From JAITWN01 sp964581365 (GTDB taxonomy: Bacteria; Pseudomonadota; Gammaproteobacteria; SZUA-140), in assembly GCA_964581365.1 (NCBI GenBank), contig CAZOOF010000013.1, positions 1 through 45,650 of the forward strand: a stretch of 45,650 nt of DNA, written 5' to 3'. Numbering within the stretch: the stretch's first letter is position 1; each line of letters begins with the position of its first letter. Under the pieces are notes generated by a model, which worked only from the letters and a program-made list of their open reading frames with translations, was not told the DNA's origin and searched no databases. Position numbers and translations under genes: made by a program. Below, in pieces: positions 42,265 through 45,650 of this stretch.

Positions 42265-43613
42265 GGTGTACTGGCGGTCCTGTCCTCGCCGGCATCGCTG
42301 GCGGCAATGCGTTCGCGCCAGGCTTCGGCCTGAGCGAAAATCTGCTGTTCATCGAGTGTGGTAAGGCGCCGGTCTTTCAGCACCTGGCGTCCGGCAATCC
42401 ACACGTCGCTCACATTGTGCCGGCCGCAGACATAGACCAGATGTGATACGGCGTCGTAAACGGGCCGGCTTTCCAGGCCGCCGAGATCCACCGCCACGAT
42501 ATCCGCCGCCTTGCCGGGCTCGAGCGAACCGATCTCATGCTCCAGGCCGAGGGCGCGGGCGCCGTTGATGGTGGCCATGCGCAGAGCATCCGCGGCCGGG
42601 ACCGCGCTCGCATCACCGCTGACCGCCTTGGCGAGCAGGGCGGCGGTGCGCATCTCGCCAAACATGTCCAGATCGTTGTTGCTGGCGGCGCCATCGGTGC
42701 CCAGGGTGACGTTGACGCCGGCCTGGCGCAATCTGGCCACCGGACAGAATCCGCTCGCCAGCTTCAGATTCGACTCCGGGCAGTGCAATACGTGGGCGCC
42801 GGCTTCGGCGAGCTGTTCGATCTCGCCATCCTCGAGCTGGGTCATGTGGACCGCGAGAAGACGGGGCGAGACCAGGCCGAGCGCGGCCAGGCGGGCGAGC
42901 GGCCGGGAGCCGTAGCGGGTGACGGCGTCGCTCACTTCGATTGCAGTCTCGTGGACATGCATGTGTATCGGGATATCGAGTTCCTCGGCCAGGGTGGCGA
43001 CCCGGCGCAGCGGTTCGTCCGACACCGTGTAGGGAGCGTGGGGCGCGAAAGCGGTGCGGATGAGCGGATCGTGACGATAGCGGTCGTGCAGAGCCAGGCC
43101 CTTTTCCATGTATTCATCGGGTCCCGAAGCCCAGGCGGTCGGGAAGTCGATCATGATCAGCCCGATGGTTGCCCGCATGCCCGCCTGGCTGGCTGCCTGG
43201 GCGGATTCCTGTGGGAAGAAGTACATGTCATTGAAGCAGGTCGTGCCGCCGCGGATCATTTCGGCCACCGCGAGCCCGGTGCCCTGGCGCGCGAAATCCT
43301 CACTCACCCAGGCCGATTCGGCCGGCCAGATATGCTCCTGCAACCATTGCATGAGCGGGAGATCGTCGGCCAGGCCGCGAAACAGGGTCATGGCAGCATG
43401 GGTATGGGTATTGATGAGGCCCGGGATCAGGGCGTGATGCGGCAGATGAACTTCGTTCTTGGCCAGGCAGCGCGCCCGCGCTTCCGCCACCGGCAGAATG
43501 TCCACGATCCGCCCGCGCGATACCGCCAGGCAGTGGTCTTCGTAGACCACTCCCGAGGGTTCCACCGGCACGATCCAGCCCGCGCGTATGATCAGGTCGA
43601 CATGCGTAGTCAT
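42261..43613 (-). CDS. mtaD: 5-methylthioadenosine/S-adenosylhomocysteine deaminase
   Basis: A metal-dependent amidohydrolase that deaminates methylthioadenosine to methylthioinosine and/or SAH to S-inosylhomocysteine. The 450-residue protein has the metal motif N-T-H-T-H-A-A-M-T-L-F-R-G and F-A-P-H-A-P-Y-T. H-x-H-V-H-E-T and L-G-T-D-G-A-A-S-N-N-D-L-D-M-F (metal/catalytic Asp) follow, then the usual G-S-L-E-P-G-K-A-A-D near the end. It opens the leftward operon with ubiG. Together with the thioinosine phosphorylase (9569-10312) and mtnA it supports an MTI-based methionine salvage. Confidence 0.94.
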   Translation of the reverse strand: MTTHVDLIIRAGWIVPVEPSGVVYEDHCLAVSRGRIVDILPVAEARARCLAKNEVHLPHHALIPGLINTHTHAAMTLFRGLADDLPLMQWLQEHIWPAESAWVSEDFARQGTGLAVAEMIRGGTTCFNDMYFFPQESAQAASQAGMRATIGLIMIDFPTAWASGPDEYMEKGLALHDRYRHDPLIRTAFAPHAPYTVSDEPLRRVATLAEELDIPIHMHVHETAIEVSDAVTRYGSRPLARLAALGLVSPRLLAVHMTQLEDGEIEQLAEAGAHVLHCPESNLKLASGFCPVARLRQAGVNVTLGTDGAASNNDLDMFGEMRTAALLAKAVSGDASAVPAADALRMATINGARALGLEHEIGSLEPGKAADIVAVDLGGLESRPVYDAVSHLVYVCGRHNVSDVWIAGRQVLKDRRLTTLDEQQIFAQAEAWRERIAASDAGEDRTASTP

Positions 43614-43764
43614 GGGGAGGAAGTGTACGGGGCAACGCGAAAAGAGGCAAAACGGACGCCGCCGGGACCAGTGCCGAAGCGGGGTCTTCAGGCTGATGCG
43701 CGGATGGCATCGGCTCTGGCTGCCATTTTCGACCGGGAGAGGCCGGACCGGGCGGCGCCCGTTT

Positions 43765-44244
43765 TCATTTTACGAGGACGTAGATCTCCACGCGCCGGTT
43801 GCGAGCGCGACCGGAGCCGGTGTCGTTGTGGTCGACTGGATCGCTCTGGCCGCGGGCCATGGTGTGCAGCAGCCGGGGCGGCACGCCGAGTTCGAGCAGC
43901 TGGCTGCGGACCGTTTCCGCGCGGCGCCAGGCCAGATGTTCGTTGTATTCCTCACCGGCAACGACATCGGTGTGACCGCTCAGCACAACGCGGCTGATGC
44001 GGGGCTGGTGACGCAGGAACAGCGCGACTTCCTCCAGGCGCTGCGTGGCGGCTTCGTCCAGCGTGTCGGCGTCGACCGCAAACAGCACCGGCGGCAGTGC
44101 GATGAACTCCATGGCTGCGGGCGGTTCGACGGTCGCAGGCGAGGGGCTCTGTTCCGGCTGGGAGAGTGGATGCGGGATCGCCATGGCGACGCCAGCCGGG
44201 GCGGCGATCAGCAAGGCGGCGATGAGGGTCCGAAGGGGATGCAT
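43765..44244 (-). CDS. OmpA-like peptidoglycan-associated envelope protein
   Basis: A 159-residue exported protein. The signal-like N terminus (L-I-A-A-L-L-I-A-A-P-A-G-V-A-M-A) is followed by a short Pro-rich linker and an OmpA C-terminal domain (about 55-155). That domain has V-L-S-G-H-T-D, the A-x-x-R-A-E-T-V-R-x-x-L region and a final N-R-R-V-E-I-Y. Such domains bind diaminopimelate in peptidoglycan. There is no Cys for lipidation after the signal region, so it is probably soluble in the periplasm. The ATG at 44244 lacks a clear ribosome-binding site. It diverges from mtnA and precedes mtaD by 151 bp on the same strand. Confidence 0.85.
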   Translation of the reverse strand: MHPLRTLIAALLIAAPAGVAMAIPHPLSQPEQSPSPATVEPPAAMEFIALPPVLFAVDADTLDEAATQRLEEVALFLRHQPRISRVVLSGHTDVVAGEEYNEHLAWRRAETVRSQLLELGVPPRLLHTMARGQSDPVDHNDTGSGRARNRRVEIYVLVK

Positions 44245-44367
44245 ACCGGAGTTATCGACCCCGGTCCGGTGGTCTTCAGTCCGCCGCATGGCAGCGGATG
44301 CGCGTGAAGCCCGGCGCGATGCTAGAATGTGCGTCCTCGATATACATTCCCACCGGGGCCGGTAAGC

Positions 44368-45414
44368 ATGAATTCCGTTTCGCACGATTCCGTTCGACCC
44401 ATCGCCTGGCGCGAGGATGCCTTGTGGCTGATCGATCAGCGCCTGCTGCCTGCCCGGCAGGAGGAGATCGTCTGTCGCGACGTGGGCGCGGTGGCGGCGG
44501 CGATCCGCGACATGGCGGTGCGCGGAGCTCCGGCGATCGGCATCACCGCCGCCTACGGCGCGGTGATCGCGGCGCGGCAGCGGTACAGGGATCAGCCGGC
44601 GAGCTGGCGTGAGGACGTGGAGGCCGATCTGGAGCTCCTGGCCGTGACCCGCCCGACCGCGGTGAACCTGTTCTGGGCCATCGAGCGCATGCGCCGGGCG
44701 ATTCGCGCCTGCGCGGGCGACCCGGGCCAGGTCCTGCTTGCCGAGGCCCAGCGCATTCACGAGGAAGACATTGCCGCCAACTGGCGCATGGGAGAGCTCG
44801 GCGCAGCCCTCATCGAGGAACCCTGCGCGGTGCTGACGCACTGCAACGCCGGTGCTCTGGCGACGGGCGGCTACGGTACCGCGCTCGGCGTGGTGCGCGC
44901 CGGCTGGGCTGGAGGCAGGATCCGGCAGGTGTATGCTGACGAGACCCGGCCCTGGCTGCAGGGCGCGCGGCTTACTGCCTGGGAACTGCTGGCGGATGGC
45001 ATTCCCGTCACCCTGGTAGCAGAGGGCGCTGGCGCCTGGCTGATGAGGCAGGGCGATGTGCGCTGGCTCATCGTCGGATCGGACCGCATCGCCGCCAACG
45101 GCGACGTCGCCAACAAGATCGGGACCTACGCCGCCGCGCTGTCAGCGCGCCATCATGGCGTGAAAGTGATGGTGGTGGCGCCGACCTCGACCATCGACAT
45201 GGCTACGCCCTCGGGCGATGCGATCCCGATCGAGACCCGCTCTCCGGCAGAGCTGCTGGGGCTGGGCGAGACCAGGGTCGCCGCCAGTGGCGCCGAGGCC
45301 TGGAATCCGGTTTTCGACGTCACGCCGGCCGCGCTGGTCGACGCCATCGTGACCGAAAAAGGGGTTATCCTGCGGCCGGACGCCGACAAGCTCGCCCGGC
45401 TGATGGCATCCTGA
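44368..45414 (+). CDS. mtnA: S-methyl-5-thioribose-1-phosphate isomerase
   Basis: Isomerises 5-methylthioribose-1-phosphate to 5-methylthioribulose-1-phosphate in methionine salvage. The 348-residue protein has R-G-A-P-A-I-G near residue 52, the catalytic Cys159 in T-H-C-N-A-G, Asp239 in G-S-D-R-I-A-A-N-G-D, and K-I-G-T-Y. The ATG at 44368 gives the family start; an in-frame ATG at 44329 lacks support. It lies 149 bp before gyrA on the same strand, an order shared with Pseudomonas. The later genes of the pathway (mtnBCD) are not in the window. Confidence 0.96.
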   Translation: MNSVSHDSVRPIAWREDALWLIDQRLLPARQEEIVCRDVGAVAAAIRDMAVRGAPAIGITAAYGAVIAARQRYRDQPASWREDVEADLELLAVTRPTAVNLFWAIERMRRAIRACAGDPGQVLLAEAQRIHEEDIAANWRMGELGAALIEEPCAVLTHCNAGALATGGYGTALGVVRAGWAGGRIRQVYADETRPWLQGARLTAWELLADGIPVTLVAEGAGAWLMRQGDVRWLIVGSDRIAANGDVANKIGTYAAALSARHHGVKVMVVAPTSTIDMATPSGDAIPIETRSPAELLGLGETRVAASGAEAWNPVFDVTPAALVDAIVTEKGVILRPDADKLARLMAS

Positions 45415-45563
45415 AGCGGCCGACCGTCCACGGTGTCAATCCGGTCGCCGTTCTGGTACCATACCGCCTTTGCCATCCCCTTGTGGCACAACAACAAAAG
45501 AACAAAATCTAGCGAGACCGAGAGCGTCCCGCCGCTCCCCGCAGCGGGCACAAAGCGTTCGTC

Positions 45564-45650
45564 ATGACCGAATCCGCCAAAGAGATCATCTCGACAAACA
45601 TCGAAGACGAGATGCGCCAGTCGTACATGGATTACGCGATGAGCGTAATC
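45564..45650 (+). CDS. gyrA: DNA gyrase subunit A, N-terminal fragment (3' end outside window)
   Basis: The first 29 codons read M-T-E-S-A-K-E-I-I-S ... I-E-D-E-M-R-Q-S-Y-M-D-Y-A-M-S-V-I, the conserved GyrA start. The catalytic tyrosine lies beyond the window. The 149-bp leader from mtnA has an A-rich stretch (CAACAACAAAAGAACAAAA, 45487-45505) and a short CCGCT/AGCGG hairpin before the ATG. No clear promoter is visible. Confidence 0.95.
   Translation, partial: MTESAKEIISTNIEDEMRQSYMDYAMSVI

Noticed and set aside
42537..43997. Rightward open frame of 486 codons opposite mtaD
   Set aside because: It runs through the antisense of a conserved amidohydrolase and has no domain signature.

Overview
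This is a gene-dense, GC-rich chromosomal window from a gammaproteobacterium outside the enteric group. The taxonomic placement rests on gene order. The blocks pyrG-kdsA-...-eno-ftsB-ispD-ispF, dapC-dapD and gyrA/mtnA/mtaD/ubiG/mupP match those of Pseudomonas and its relatives. So does an MTA-family phosphorylase next to a CsiV-type gene. Unlike pseudomonads, the strain carries hpnCDE squalene genes, and nothing lies between smc and ligA where zipA is expected. I see no tRNA, rRNA, CRISPR array, insertion sequence or prophage.

Layout, left end (1-10312): the 3' end of a HAD phosphatase, uppP (undecaprenyl-diphosphatase), a D-ribulokinase-like sugar kinase and queF (queuosine) lead to smc-ligA. 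Then come hpt and an S-methyl-5'-thioinosine phosphorylase-type gene that overlap by 8 bp. 10397-20026: csiV-like envelope gene, def, a two-component pair whose kinase has a degenerate ATP site, a DoxX membrane protein, a two-domain esterase-like protein, a YihY-family membrane protein, dapD and dapC (lysine/peptidoglycan precursor synthesis) and an EamA transporter. 20027-28035: a regulatory intergenic region with a possible small RNA, then pyrG-kdsA, a PAS-PAS-HWE kinase plus single-domain receiver, and eno-ftsB-ispD-ispF. 28186-36434: a HAD phosphatase fused to a P-loop ATPase, a DAHP-synthase-like gene with aguB and aguA (agmatine to putrescine), a small exported protein, a GGDEF diguanylate cyclase, and a divergent GspE/PilB-type ATPase with an MshEN-type c-di-GMP-binding motif. 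36329-45650: a leftward run mtaD-ubiG-mupP-rmuC-hpnC-hpnD-hpnE with several 4-bp start/stop overlaps, an OmpA-like lipid-envelope gene, mtnA, and the first 29 codons of gyrA.

Functional links: MtaD, the thioinosine phosphorylase and MtnA form the deaminase route of methionine salvage (MTA to MTI to methylthioribose-1-P to methylthioribulose-1-P). Hpt, which overlaps the phosphorylase gene, would recapture the hypoxanthine that this route releases. UppP, KdsA, DapC/DapD, MupP, FtsB and CsiV all serve the cell envelope. The most unusual items are the HAD-ATPase fusion, the diguanylate cyclase facing a probable c-di-GMP-binding ATPase, the signalling pair inserted between kdsA and eno, and a DAHP-synthase-like enzyme with altered metal-site motifs beside the agmatine genes.
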